A program made the position numbers and the translations under genes. The notes beneath the pieces were generated by a model. It was not told the DNA's origin and searched no databases. It was given only the letters and a program-made list of their open reading frames with translations. Positions 1 to 9,060 of a stretch of DNA of 64,000 nucleotides are shown here, piece after piece (positions within the stretch are counted from its first letter, which is position 1; the number at the start of each line of letters is the position of its first letter). Location: contig NZ_KB893290.1 in the NCBI RefSeq assembly GCF_000374065.1, positions 42,989-106,988 of the forward strand, read 5' to 3'. The DNA is from Spirosoma luteum DSM 19990 (GTDB lineage Bacteria > Bacteroidota > Bacteroidia > Cytophagales > Spirosomataceae).

Positions 1-852
1 ATCCAGATCGCCATCCCCATCCACATCCCCCAACGCCACACTTATAGGAAAACTGCCCACTCCTACGTTGGTGGTGCCACTGAAGTTACCATTGCCGTCA
101 TTCAAGCGCACACTCACACTGGCACTGTTACTATTAGCGGCCAGGAGGTCCAGATCGCCATCCCCATCCACATCCCCCAACGCCACACCTTCGGGAGCAC
201 TGCCCACCCCTACGTTGGAGCCGCCACTAAAGTTACCATTGCCGTCGTTCAAGCGCACACTCACATTGGCAACGCCATAATTAGGAGTTAAGAAATCCAG
301 GTCGCCATCCCCATCCACATCCCCCACCGCTACACTTCGAGGACGATCGCCCACCCCTACACCAGAGCCCCCACTGAAGGTGGCCAGGGCCGGGGCGGCT
401 GCGGTGGTAAACTGATAGACGTGCGGCTGGGCCAGGCCACTGGCCGTGGTGGCGGTCGCAAAAACCACCTCGCCGGGTTTGAAATCGGTGGTGGGATCAA
501 AGGTGAGCGTGTTGCCACTGATGGTGGCTGCGCCCGCCTTTTTGCCCCCCGCCTGCTGGCTCCAGACCGTCAGGGCGCTGGCGGGTCCGGTGGGGGGTTG
601 GCTCAGGGTAACGGTAACGTTGGTGGCCCGGCTGGCCGCCCTGGCATTGCGCGTAGGCGATAAGTCCGTCACCGTAGCCGTCTGCGCCAGCGCGGACAGG
701 CTCAGCAGTAGCAACGCCAGCATACTTACCGGGCGATAGCAGCAGGCTAACCAGCCCAGGCGTTGCCCCTGTAGGCCGGGGCGGATGACGGGGTTCACCG
801 AGAACCGGGGGAGTCGTTGATTGGGCTTGACGTAGATAAACGGTAGTCTCAT
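1..852 (-). CDS. Giant FG-GAP repeat surface protein, N-terminal part (cut by window edge)
   Basis: The 284 codons visible are open to base 1, so the C-terminus lies outside the window. Translation starts with MRLPFIYVK, followed by a basic stretch, a hydrophobic segment ending LSALAQ (signal peptide), an SbsA-like Ig domain that opens TATVTDLSPTRNA, and then FG-GAP/VCBS repeats; three copies of the calcium-binding motif DVDGDGDLD are visible. It is a paralogue of the complete gene at 1224-8954, with the same domain order and the same upstream DNA. The ATG at 852 aligns with the ATG at 8954 of the paralogue, which supports both starts. By analogy it should be exported and surface-attached by the T9SS, but its own sorting tail cannot be seen. 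Confidence 0.85.
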   Translation of the reverse strand, partial: MRLPFIYVKPNQRLPRFSVNPVIRPGLQGQRLGWLACCYRPVSMLALLLLSLSALAQTATVTDLSPTRNARAASRATNVTVTLSQPPTGPASALTVWSQQAGGKKAGAATISGNTLTFDPTTDFKPGEVVFATATTASGLAQPHVYQFTTAAAPALATFSGGSGVGVGDRPRSVAVGDVDGDGDLDFLTPNYGVANVSVRLNDGNGNFSGGSNVGVGSAPEGVALGDVDGDGDLDLLAANSNSASVSVRLNDGNGNFSGTTNVGVGSFPISVALGDVDGDGDLD

Positions 853-919
853 ATCCGATACGCTGAGTGGGTTAATGAAGGATAAAACAGCGGCACAAGA
901 GTACGGCTCCCTGATTTAA

Positions 920-959
920 AAAAGGTGCACTATTGTTCCGAAAAGGTGCACTATTGTTC
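920..959. promoter_or_regulatory. Pair of 19-bp direct repeats, 21-bp period, upstream of the partial surface gene
   Basis: On the minus strand GAACAATAGTGCACCTTTT occurs twice (941-959 and 920-938) with a 21-bp period, two helical turns, and each copy contains the palindrome GTGCAC. The pair follows directly on the stop codon of the HTCS relic and lies about 70-105 bp before the ATG at 852. The identical pair, in the same position, precedes the paralogue at 8954. A binding site for the AraC-type output domain of the linked HTCS is inferred. Confidence 0.6.
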
Positions 960-1060
960 AGCCCCCGGCCAAAAGGCGATAATTTTGGGGCGAAACACCC
1001 AAATTCTTCGAAAAACAACCGGCTGAACTACGTGGGATCCTCGAAGCCGTTCCTGAACAG
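958..1060 (-). pseudogene. Relic of the 3' end of an HTCS gene (AraC-type HTH tail)
   Basis: The minus-strand frame ending in TGA at 958-960 reads FSKNLGVSPQNYR followed by LLAGG. This aligns with the last residues of the intact HTCS at 9059-13420 (FSEEFGISPGNYR, QSARG). DNA similarity to 9059-9150 is obvious over about 90 bp, including blocks such as AACCGGCTGAA and CCAAATTCTTCG. Further upstream the match fades and no long open frame remains. This is what is left of a second HTCS copy after deletion. Confidence 0.7.
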
Positions 1061-1127
1061 ACTTGGTCCATCCAGCCAGACGGACGGTTGGGGTGAGTTG
1101 CTCACACGAGCTTTGGGGATAATTAAT

Positions 1128-1166
1128 AGCCACCGCTTCAGCCCATCTAGGGCCAAAGCGGTGGCT
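1128..1166 (-). terminator. Hairpin downstream of the giant surface protein gene
   Basis: 11-bp arms (AGCCACCGCTT at 1128-1138 and its complement at 1156-1166) enclose a 17-nt loop, 58 bp beyond the TAA at 1224. On the minus strand the hairpin is followed by ATTAATTATC rather than a clean T-run, so termination is likely but not certain. Confidence 0.45.
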
Positions 1167-1223
1167 GGTTGTGACGTAAACAGCAGGCTTTTTGTGGCGG
1201 GTTTCAGTAAAAGACCACCTGCC

Positions 1224-4200
1224 TTAGTGCTTGATGATCCTGACCGTCTGGCGCTGGCTGGTCGTGCTGACATCCAAAAGATAAACACCCCCCTGGCGGC
1301 CAATCCGGACCGGGAACCGGTCCACTCCCCTGGTCAGCACAACCTGGATAAGACTGACGGCCTGGCCCTGCTCATCGGTTACCCGCAAGGTGACGGTCTG
1401 GCCCTGTTCGCCCTGCACCTCTACCCACACCTGGCTTTCCTGGACGGGGTTGCCCAGCACCACCACCCGCAGCCGGGCATCCGAACCCGCGCCCATTCGG
1501 GCACTTGCATTGCAGGCCGCCAGCCAGCCGTAGCTGAAACTGGTGCTTACCCCGCTCTGGGTGGCGCTCAGGGTGATGACCGGATTGTCGGTATACAGGT
1601 TTAAGGTGTAAGGACCCGGATTGGTGGTGGGTAGTTGTTCGTTGACCACCGAGAAACTGATGGGAGTACCATCCAGCCCACTGTACTGGGGGTTGAACGT
1701 AACCCGGCGTAGCCCGGCTGACAGGACCTCACAGCTGATGGTCTGTACCCCCGTGATGCTGAAGGTGCCCGTTGGGGGTGTACCACCGGCCGGATTGACC
1801 GTAATGTTGAAGCTGGTGCTGGCCATCATCCCCCCCGGGTCGGTCGCCGTCACGCTCACCTGACTCACCCCACTCATCGAAGGCGTACCCGAGATGGTCG
1901 AGGGGGGACTAAAGCTCAGCCCGGCGGGTAAGCCCGAAACCGATAAGGTTAGCTGATTGGGCGTCTCGGCATCGGTGAACACACCCGCCAGCGAAAGCGT
2001 GTAGGCCACACCGACCGTAGCTGACTGGGGACTAACCGGATTCGCTACCGTGGGCGGGGTGTTAGCCGTCGAGGAACTGCACACCGATAGCCAGTTGTAG
2101 GCAAAACTACTGGCTATGCCGCTCTGCACTGCTCTCAGGGTGATGACCGGGTTATCCGTGTACAGGTCCAGACTGTAAGGGCCCGGATTGGTCGTGGCCG
2201 GCAACTCGTTGACCACCGAGAAGCTGATGGGCGCGCCATTGACCCCCGCGTACTGCGGGTTGAAGGTCAGCCGGCGCTGACCGGCCGAGAGCACCTCACA
2301 ATTAATAGTCTGCACGCTGGTGATGCTGAAGGTGCCCGATGGCGGGGGTGGGGTACCGGCTGCCGGACTCACCGTGATGGTAAAGCTGGTGCTGGCACTC
2401 ATGCTCCCCGGATCGGTCGCCGTCACCGTCACCTGACTCACCCCACTCGTGGAGGGTGTACCCGAAATAGTGGAGGGGGCCACGAAGTTGAGCCCCGCGG
2501 GCAGGCCCGCTACCGACAGCACCAGGCTGTTGGGCGTCTCGGCATCGGTAAACACACCCGCCAGCGACAGGGTGTAGGCGATACCCACCGTGGCCGACTG
2601 GGGCGAAACCGGATTGGCTACCGTGGGTGGAGTGTTGCCCGTCGAGGAGCTACAGGCCGATAGCCAGTTGTAGGCAAACAGGGTGGTGGCCCCGCTCTGG
2701 GTAGCACTCAGGGTGATGACCGGGTTATCCGTGTACAGACGCAGCGTGTAGGGACCCGGTGCCGTGGTGGGTAGCATCTCGTTGACCACCGAGAAGCTGA
2801 CCGGACTGCCATCCAGACGGGCGTAGCGGGGGTTGAAGCTCACCCGGCGCTGGTCGGCGGAGATCGTCTCACAGCTCAGGGTGGTCACTGCCGTGATGGC
2901 GAAAGGACCGCTGGGCTGGACAACACTCACCGTCACACTGGCCGTAGCCGAGCAGCCGTTGGCCCCCGTAACGGTCACCGAGTAAGGCCCATCGGTACTG
3001 GCCGTAATGGTGCTGGAAGAAGCCCCGGTTGACCAGCCGTAGCCAAAGGGCGGAGTGCCGCCACTGACGTTAGCCGTTAGGGTGGTGGTTTCTCCCTGGG
3101 TAATAGTGAGGCTGGGGTTGGCCGAGATGCTGACCATGGGCACGCTCTGATCACCCGTGACGGTGGTGGTGGCCACGGCTGAGCAGCCATTGGCTGAGGT
3201 CACCGTCACCGAGTAGGTGCCCGAAGTGCTGACACTGGCCGTGTTGCCCCCATTGATCTGAGTGGCCCCCGCACTAAAACGGTAGGTACCTCCTCCGCTG
3301 GCCGTCAAGGTCACACTGGTCTTCGTGCAGGAGAGCGGGCCGTCGTTGCTCAGACTAGCCGTGGGCACGCTTTGGTCGCCCGTGACGGTGGTGGTAGCCA
3401 CGGCTGAGCAGCCGTTGGTCCCTGTCACCGTCACCGAGTAAGTACCCGAGGTACTAACGGTGGCCTGATTGGAAGTGCCAATCTGGGTAGCCCCCGCGCT
3501 GAAGCGGTAGCTGCCCCCGCCCGAAGCGGTTAAGGTCACGCTGGTGGTGTTGCAACTCAAGGGACCATTGTTAGTCAGCCCGGCCGTGGGGGCGGTCTGG
3601 TCACCGGTCACCGTCGTAGTGGCTACGGCTGAACAGCCGTTGGCCGAGGTGACCGTCACCGAGTAGGTGCCCGCCGTGTTAACGGTGGCCGTGTTGCCAC
3701 TGCCAATCTGAGTAGCCCCCGCACTGAAGCGGTAGGTACCTCCGCCACTGGCGGTTAAGGTCACGCTGGTCTTCGAACAGGAGATCGAACCGTCGTTGCT
3801 CAGACTAGCCGTGGGGGCGGTCTGGTCCCCCGTGACGGTGGTAGTGGCTACGGCTGAGCAGCCATTGGCCGAGGTGACGGTCACCGAGTAGGTGCCCGCC
3901 GTGTTGACGGTGGCCTGGTTAGTGGTACCAATCTGGGTAGCCCCCGCACTGAACTTGTAGGTACCTCCGCCATTGGCCGTCAAGGTCACGCTGGTGGTGT
4001 TGCAACTCAAGGGACCATTGTTAGTCAGCCCGGCCGTGGGGGCGGTCTGGTCACCGGTCACCGTTGTCGTGGCTACGGCTGAGCAGCCATTGGCCGAGGT
4101 GACGGTCACCGAGTAGGTGCCCGCCGTGTTGACGGTGGCCTGGTTAGTGGTACCAATCTGGGTAGCCCCCGCACTGAACTTGTAGGTACCTCCGCCACTG

Positions 4201-7200
4201 GCCGTCAAGGTCACGCTGGCCTTCGAACAGCTTAATGGTCCATCGTTGCTCAGCCCGGCCGTGGGGGCGGTCTGGTCACCGGTCACCGTCGTAGTGGCTA
4301 CGGCTGAACAGCCGTTGGCCGAAGTCACCGTCACCGAGTAGGTGCCCGAGGTACTGACACTGGCCTGATTGGAAGTGCCAATCTGGGTAGCCCCCGCACT
4401 GAAGCGGTAGCTGCCCCCGCCACTGGCCGTCAAGGTTACACTGGTCTTCGAACACGAGAGCGGGCCGTCGTTGCTCAAGCCTGCCATGGGCACACTCTGG
4501 TCCCCTGTGACGGTGGTGGTGGCCACAGCCGAACAGCCGTTGGCCCCCGTCACCGTCACCGAGTAGGGCCCTGCCGTATTCACCGTAGCCTGATTGGAGG
4601 TGCCAATCTGGGTAGCCCCGCTGCTGAAGCGGTAGCTAGTGCCCCCCGAAGCGGTCAGGGTCACGCTGGTCATCGAACAGGTGATGGGGCCATTGTTAGT
4701 CAAACTGGCCGTAGGCAAGGTTTGATTAGCCGTCACGGAAGTAGTGGCACTGGCCGAACAGCCGTTTCCATCGCTCACCAGCACCGAGTAACTACCCGGA
4801 CTGCTCACCACCCGGGTGTTGCCGCTGCCGGCCAGCACGCTGCCGCCCGGGCTGGTGAAGGTGTAGGAACTGCCCCCGGAGGCCGTCAGGGTGACGGATG
4901 TCTGGGCACAGGTCAACGGACCGTTGCTGGTCAGGCCCGCTATAGGCAGGGCGTTGACCGTCACGGGGGTGGTGGCCATGGCCAGAAAGCCGTTGTCACC
5001 CACCGTTAGGGTAAAGTTCTGGGTGCCGCTGCCGCTGGCTACCAGGCTCTGACTGAAAGCCGAGCCGCTGGCCGTGCCACTCAGGGGACTGGTGCCGTTG
5101 GAGAGGGTGAAGGCGTAGGCGCCCGTCACGTTGCCCACCGTGGCGGTAAAGCTGATGGGACTACCCACGCAAACGCTGTTGTCGACAGCGGCAAAGCCCG
5201 TGATGGTGGGCGAGGGCGGTGTGATGGTATCCGTATCCGTGGCCGAATTATTACCTGCAAAGGGATCGGTGACCCCTGCCGGGGCCGTTACCGTGGCCGT
5301 ATTTACTAACGTACCCGTAGCCGACGAACTGACCGTAGCCGTCACGGTAAAAATCACCGAGCCACCGGAGGGCAGATTCACCCTCTGGTTGATATTGCCC
5401 GTTCCCGACGATGCTCCGGCCACACTGCCGCCACCAGATCCGACGGCCATCCAGCTCACCCCTGTCAGGTTGGGCACAAACGTATCCTCGACCAGCGCGC
5501 CCGGCGCATTCGAGGGCCCCACATTTGAGACAGTGATGGTGTACGTAACCCCGCCACCCGCCTGTACCGTTGCTACTCCATTGGTACAGGTGATGCCCAG
5601 ATCGGCCTGAAGTTCCTGGATACCCACACTGGCTGTAGTACTGAAGGCCGCGCAGCCTTGGCTGGCCGCAATAGCATAGGTCACCGTGTAACTACCCGGA
5701 TTGCTGCTGGCGGGGGTGATCTGGCCCGTATTCGTGTTCAGACTCAAGCCCGTCGGACTACTGCTGTAGGTGCCACCCACCGTGCCGGTTTGGCTAACGC
5801 TGACGGGACCACTGCTGGTCAGGAAAGGCGAACCAGGATAGGAAATAGTGGCGGAAGGAGCCGCCGTAACCGTGACGGTGGCCGTGGCGGTCGCGGTCTG
5901 ACCGTTGTCACCCACCGTCAGGGTGAAGCTCTGGGGGCCGCTGCCGCTGGCTACCAGGCTCTGGCTGAAGGCTGTGCCCGTGGCCGTACCACTCAGGGGG
6001 CTGGTGCCGTTGGAGAGGGTAAAGGAGTAGGTGCCCGTCACGTTGCCCACCGTGGCGGTAAAGCTGATAGGGCTACCCACGCACACCGTGTTGTCGACAG
6101 CACTAAAGCCGGTGATGGTTGGGGGTGGGAGTTGATTGAGCCGCACACTCACCGTGTTACTGCCCTCAATGGCAGCTAAGAAATCCAGGTCGCCATCCCC
6201 GTCCACATCCCCCACCGCCACACTTCGAGAAGCACCGGCAACCCCCACGTTGGTAATGCCACTAAAGTTACCATTGCCATCATTCAGGCGCAAACTCACC
6301 GTGGTACTGGCATTATTAGCGGTTAAGAAGTCCAGGTCGCCATCCCCATCCACATCCCCCAACGCCACACTATAAGGTCTATCGCCCACCCCTACGTTGG
6401 TGGTGCCACTAAAGTTACCACTGCCGTCATTCAAGCGCACACTCACCGTGGTACTGGCATTATTAGCGGTTAAGAAGTCCAGGTCGCCATCCCCATCCAC
6501 ATCCCCCACCGCCACACTATAAGGACTAGTGCCCACCCCTACGTTGGTGGTGCCACTAAAGTTACCACTGCCGTCATTCAAGCGCACACTCACATTGGCA
6601 TTGTTCCGATTAGCGGTTAAGAGGTCCAGATCGCCATCCCCATCCACATCCCCCACCGCCACACTATAAGGACTAGTGCCCACCCCTACGGTGGTGGTGC
6701 CACTAAAGTTACCACTGCCGTCATTCAAGCGCACACTCACCGTGGTACTGCCCTGATTAGCAGTTAAGAGGTCCAGATCGCCATCCCCATCCACATCCCC
6801 CAACGCTACACTTATAGGACTACTACCCACTTCTACGTTGGAACCACCACTGAAGTTGCCACTGCCGTCATTCAAGCGCACACTCACATTGGCACTGTTA
6901 AGGTTTGCAGTTAAGAGGTCAAGGTCGCCGTCCCCGTCCACATCCGCCGCCACCACACTAAAAGGACTAGCTCCCACAGGTACGTTGGAGCCGCCACCGA
7001 AGGTACCATCCCCGTTATTGAGCCGCACACTTACACTGCCACCGCCATTATTAGCGGTTAGGATATCCAGGTCGCCATCCCCATCCACATCCCCCACTGC
7101 TACACTAAAAGGAGTACTGCCCACCCCCACGTTGGAGCCACTAGGGAAGGTGGCCGGGGCCGGGGCGGCTGCGGTGGTAAACTGGTAGACCTGCGCTTTG

Positions 7201-8954
7201 GTCAGCCCACTGGCCGTGGTGGCGGTGGTAAAGACTACCTCGCCGGGCTTAAAATCCGTGTCGGGATTAAACGTAAGTGAATTACCACTCACCGTCGCGG
7301 TACCGGCTTTTCTTCCCCACGCCTGCTGGCTATAGACCCGAACGGCCTGGCTGGCGGCCTCGCCCGAAGGCCATGGCTGATCCAGGGTAACGGTAACATT
7401 GGTGGTTCTAGCTGCCGCCCTGGCATTGCGCGTGGGCGATAGAGCCGTCACCGTAGCGGGGGGCACCCTATTGAGCCGCACACTCACATTGGCACTGTTA
7501 GCGGTTAAGAAGTCCAGGTCGCCATCCCCATCCACATCCCCCACCGCCACACTATAAGGACCACTGCCCACCCCTACGTTGGTGGTGCCACTAAAGTTAC
7601 CACTGCCGTTATTCAAGCGAACACTCACCGTATTACTGACACCGATGGAGGCTAAGAAGTCCAGGTCCCCATCCCCATCCACATCCCCCACCGCCACACT
7701 TTGAGGACCACCGTTAACCCCTACGTTGGTGGTACCACTAAAGTTACCACTGCCGTCATTCAGCCGCACACTCACATTGGCACTGTTAGCGGTAAAGAAG
7801 TCCAGGTCGCCATCGCCATCTACGTCCCCCACCGCCACACTAGTGGGATTACTGCCCACCCCTACGTCCGAGCCCCCACTGAAGCTGCCACTGCCGTCAT
7901 TCAAACGCACACTCACCGTGTTACTGAAATAATTAGGGGTTAAGATATCCAGGTCGCCATCGCCATCTACGTCCCCCAACGCCACACTTTGAGGAAAACT
8001 ACCCACCCCAACGTTGGTGGTGCCACTGAAATTACCGTTGCCGTCATTTAAGCGCACACTCACACTGTTACTGCCACTGTTAGCAGTTAAGAGATCCAGG
8101 TCACCATCCCCGTCCACATCCCCCACTATTACACTATAAGGAGTACTGCCCACCCCAACGTTGGTGGTGCCACTGAAGTTACCACTGCCGTCATTCAAGC
8201 GTACACTTACCGTGTTACTGCCCGCGTTGGCGGCTAAGATATCCAGATCGCCATCCCCATCCACATCCCCCACCGCTACACTATAAGGATTACTGCCTAC
8301 CCCTACGTTGGTGGTGCCACTGAAGCTGCCACTGCCGTCATTCAGCCGCACACTCACATTGGCACTGGCATTATTAGCGGTTAAGAAGTCCAGGTCGCCA
8401 TCCCCATCCACATCCCCAACCGCCACACTTAAAGGAGTACTGCCCACCCCTACCTCGGAGCCATTAGGGAAGGTGGCCGGGGCCGGGGCGGCTGCGGTGG
8501 TAAACTGGTAGACCTGCGGCTTAGCCAGCCCACTGGCCGTGGTGGCGGTGGTAAAGACCACCTCGCCGGGCTTGAAATCCGTGGTGGGATTAAACGTAAG
8601 CGAATTACCGCTCACCGTGGCCGTACCGGCTTTCTTGCCCCCGGCCTGCTGGCTCCAGACTGTCAGGGCGCTGGCGCTGGTGGGGGGTTGGCTCAGGGTA
8701 ACGGTAACGTTGGTGTTTTTAGCCACCGCGATGGCATTGCGCGTGGGCGATAAGGCCGTGACGGTAGCCGTCTGGGCCCAGGCGCTCAGGCTGGTCAGCC
8801 CCAGCGCTCCCAGTACCAGCAACCGACAAACGGCCCGACAGCCGAAAGCCAGCCCATTGGGGTCTTGCCGCTGCGGGCTTCTGTGAAGGATTGAACGAAG
8901 AGAAAACCGGAGGGTTCGCTGAGCGGACCCGGACGAGGTAAAAGGTAGGTACAT
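1224..8954 (-). CDS. Giant multidomain surface protein: two FG-GAP propellers, Ig-like repeats, T9SS sorting tail
   Basis: Encodes about 2576 residues. Order from the N-terminus: signal peptide ending SAWAQ; SbsA-like Ig domain; seven FG-GAP repeats (about 8440-7470); a second SbsA-like Ig domain; seven more FG-GAP repeats (about 7150-6130); an Ig-like domain; a DUF11-type domain (about 5600-5220); another Ig-like domain; eight near-identical repeats of about 76 residues (about 4950-3160) plus one divergent copy; three copies of a Cys-containing module alternating with putative Ig (He_PIG-like) domains (about 2890-1500); and a T9SS type A tail (GGVYLLDVSTTSQRQTVRII). The frame could open at 8999, but ATG 8954 (MYLPFTSSG) aligns with the start of the paralogue at 852. 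Predicted role: cell-surface adhesin or glycan/Ca2+-binding protein exported by the T9SS. The HTCS gene directly upstream is the likely regulator. No catalytic domain was recognised. Confidence 0.9.
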   Translation of the reverse strand: MYLPFTSSGSAQRTLRFSLRSILHRSPQRQDPNGLAFGCRAVCRLLVLGALGLTSLSAWAQTATVTALSPTRNAIAVAKNTNVTVTLSQPPTSASALTVWSQQAGGKKAGTATVSGNSLTFNPTTDFKPGEVVFTTATTASGLAKPQVYQFTTAAAPAPATFPNGSEVGVGSTPLSVAVGDVDGDGDLDFLTANNASANVSVRLNDGSGSFSGTTNVGVGSNPYSVAVGDVDGDGDLDILAANAGSNTVSVRLNDGSGNFSGTTNVGVGSTPYSVIVGDVDGDGDLDLLTANSGSNSVSVRLNDGNGNFSGTTNVGVGSFPQSVALGDVDGDGDLDILTPNYFSNTVSVRLNDGSGSFSGGSDVGVGSNPTSVAVGDVDGDGDLDFFTANSANVSVRLNDGSGNFSGTTNVGVNGGPQSVAVGDVDGDGDLDFLASIGVSNTVSVRLNNGSGNFSGTTNVGVGSGPYSVAVGDVDGDGDLDFLTANSANVSVRLNRVPPATVTALSPTRNARAAARTTNVTVTLDQPWPSGEAASQAVRVYSQQAWGRKAGTATVSGNSLTFNPDTDFKPGEVVFTTATTASGLTKAQVYQFTTAAAPAPATFPSGSNVGVGSTPFSVAVGDVDGDGDLDILTANNGGGSVSVRLNNGDGTFGGGSNVPVGASPFSVVAADVDGDGDLDLLTANLNSANVSVRLNDGSGNFSGGSNVEVGSSPISVALGDVDGDGDLDLLTANQGSTTVSVRLNDGSGNFSGTTTVGVGTSPYSVAVGDVDGDGDLDLLTANRNNANVSVRLNDGSGNFSGTTNVGVGTSPYSVAVGDVDGDGDLDFLTANNASTTVSVRLNDGSGNFSGTTNVGVGDRPYSVALGDVDGDGDLDFLTANNASTTVSLRLNDGNGNFSGITNVGVAGASRSVAVGDVDGDGDLDFLAAIEGSNTVSVRLNQLPPPTITGFSAVDNTVCVGSPISFTATVGNVTGTYSFTLSNGTSPLSGTATGTAFSQSLVASGSGPQSFTLTVGDNGQTATATATVTVTAAPSATISYPGSPFLTSSGPVSVSQTGTVGGTYSSSPTGLSLNTNTGQITPASSNPGSYTVTYAIAASQGCAAFSTTASVGIQELQADLGITCTNGVATVQAGGGVTYTITVSNVGPSNAPGALVEDTFVPNLTGVSWMAVGSGGGSVAGASSGTGNINQRVNLPSGGSVIFTVTATVSSSATGTLVNTATVTAPAGVTDPFAGNNSATDTDTITPPSPTITGFAAVDNSVCVGSPISFTATVGNVTGAYAFTLSNGTSPLSGTASGSAFSQSLVASGSGTQNFTLTVGDNGFLAMATTPVTVNALPIAGLTSNGPLTCAQTSVTLTASGGSSYTFTSPGGSVLAGSGNTRVVSSPGSYSVLVSDGNGCSASATTSVTANQTLPTASLTNNGPITCSMTSVTLTASGGTSYRFSSGATQIGTSNQATVNTAGPYSVTVTGANGCSAVATTTVTGDQSVPMAGLSNDGPLSCSKTSVTLTASGGGSYRFSAGATQIGTSNQASVSTSGTYSVTVTSANGCSAVATTTVTGDQTAPTAGLSNDGPLSCSKASVTLTASGGGTYKFSAGATQIGTTNQATVNTAGTYSVTVTSANGCSAVATTTVTGDQTAPTAGLTNNGPLSCNTTSVTLTANGGGTYKFSAGATQIGTTNQATVNTAGTYSVTVTSANGCSAVATTTVTGDQTAPTASLSNDGSISCSKTSVTLTASGGGTYRFSAGATQIGSGNTATVNTAGTYSVTVTSANGCSAVATTTVTGDQTAPTAGLTNNGPLSCNTTSVTLTASGGGSYRFSAGATQIGTSNQATVSTSGTYSVTVTGTNGCSAVATTTVTGDQSVPTASLSNDGPLSCTKTSVTLTASGGGTYRFSAGATQINGGNTASVSTSGTYSVTVTSANGCSAVATTTVTGDQSVPMVSISANPSLTITQGETTTLTANVSGGTPPFGYGWSTGASSSTITASTDGPYSVTVTGANGCSATASVTVSVVQPSGPFAITAVTTLSCETISADQRRVSFNPRYARLDGSPVSFSVVNEMLPTTAPGPYTLRLYTDNPVITLSATQSGATTLFAYNWLSACSSSTGNTPPTVANPVSPQSATVGIAYTLSLAGVFTDAETPNSLVLSVAGLPAGLNFVAPSTISGTPSTSGVSQVTVTATDPGSMSASTSFTITVSPAAGTPPPPSGTFSITSVQTINCEVLSAGQRRLTFNPQYAGVNGAPISFSVVNELPATTNPGPYSLDLYTDNPVITLRAVQSGIASSFAYNWLSVCSSSTANTPPTVANPVSPQSATVGVAYTLSLAGVFTDAETPNQLTLSVSGLPAGLSFSPPSTISGTPSMSGVSQVSVTATDPGGMMASTSFNITVNPAGGTPPTGTFSITGVQTISCEVLSAGLRRVTFNPQYSGLDGTPISFSVVNEQLPTTNPGPYTLNLYTDNPVITLSATQSGVSTSFSYGWLAACNASARMGAGSDARLRVVVLGNPVQESQVWVEVQGEQGQTVTLRVTDEQGQAVSLIQVVLTRGVDRFPVRIGRQGGVYLLDVSTTSQRQTVRIIKH
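3140..4950 (-). repeat. Tandem DNA repeats of about 228 bp encoding Ig/SprB-like modules
   Basis: Eight consecutive units read like LSNDGPLSCSKTSVTLTASG, then a variable YRFSAGATQIG region, then YSVTVTSANGCSAVATTTV. Blocks of DNA between units are identical over tens of bases, for example around 3590-3660 and 4020-4090. Such repeats recombine easily and are liable to copy-number change or misassembly. Confidence 0.85.
6130..8440 (-). repeat. Two blocks of seven FG-GAP (VCBS) repeats
   Basis: The unit is about 50 residues: VGDVDGDGDLDFLTANN followed by NVSVRLNDGSGNFSG. Copies 1-7 lie at about 8440-7470 and copies 8-14 at about 7150-6130, separated by a second SbsA-like Ig domain. Each has the DxDxDGxxD calcium loop; copy 9 has ADVDGDGDLD. 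Seven FG-GAP repeats make one seven-bladed propeller in integrin-alpha-type proteins, so two complete propellers are inferred. Confidence 0.85.
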
Positions 8955-9020
8955 AAGCTGTACGCTGAGTGGGTTAGTGGCTACAAAACAGCAGTGCAAG
9001 AGTACGGGTATCTGATTAAA

Positions 9021-9060
9021 AAAAGGTGCACTATTGTTCCGAAAAGGTGCACTATTGTTC
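9021..9060. promoter_or_regulatory. Pair of 19-bp direct repeats, 21-bp period, between HTCS and surface gene
   Basis: Two exact copies of GAACAATAGTGCACCTTTT (minus strand; 9042-9060 and 9021-9039) begin inside the HTCS stop codon and end about 65 bp before the surface-gene ATG at 8954. They are identical in sequence and spacing to the pair at 920-959. The flanking sequence AACCCACTCAGCGTA just before both start codons is also shared, so promoter and repeats were duplicated together. Confidence 0.6.

Noticed and set aside
6130..8440. Regularly spaced DNA repeats resembling a CRISPR array
   Set aside because: The repeats translate in frame as FG-GAP calcium motifs, the spacers also code, and no cas gene is present.
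1224..8999. Many plus-strand open frames across the giant gene (for example 5131-5610, 5658-6179 and 6838-7188)
   Set aside because: They are antisense shadows of a repetitive GC-rich coding sequence; their proteins are low-complexity Pro/Ser/Arg runs repeating with the FG-GAP or Ig units.
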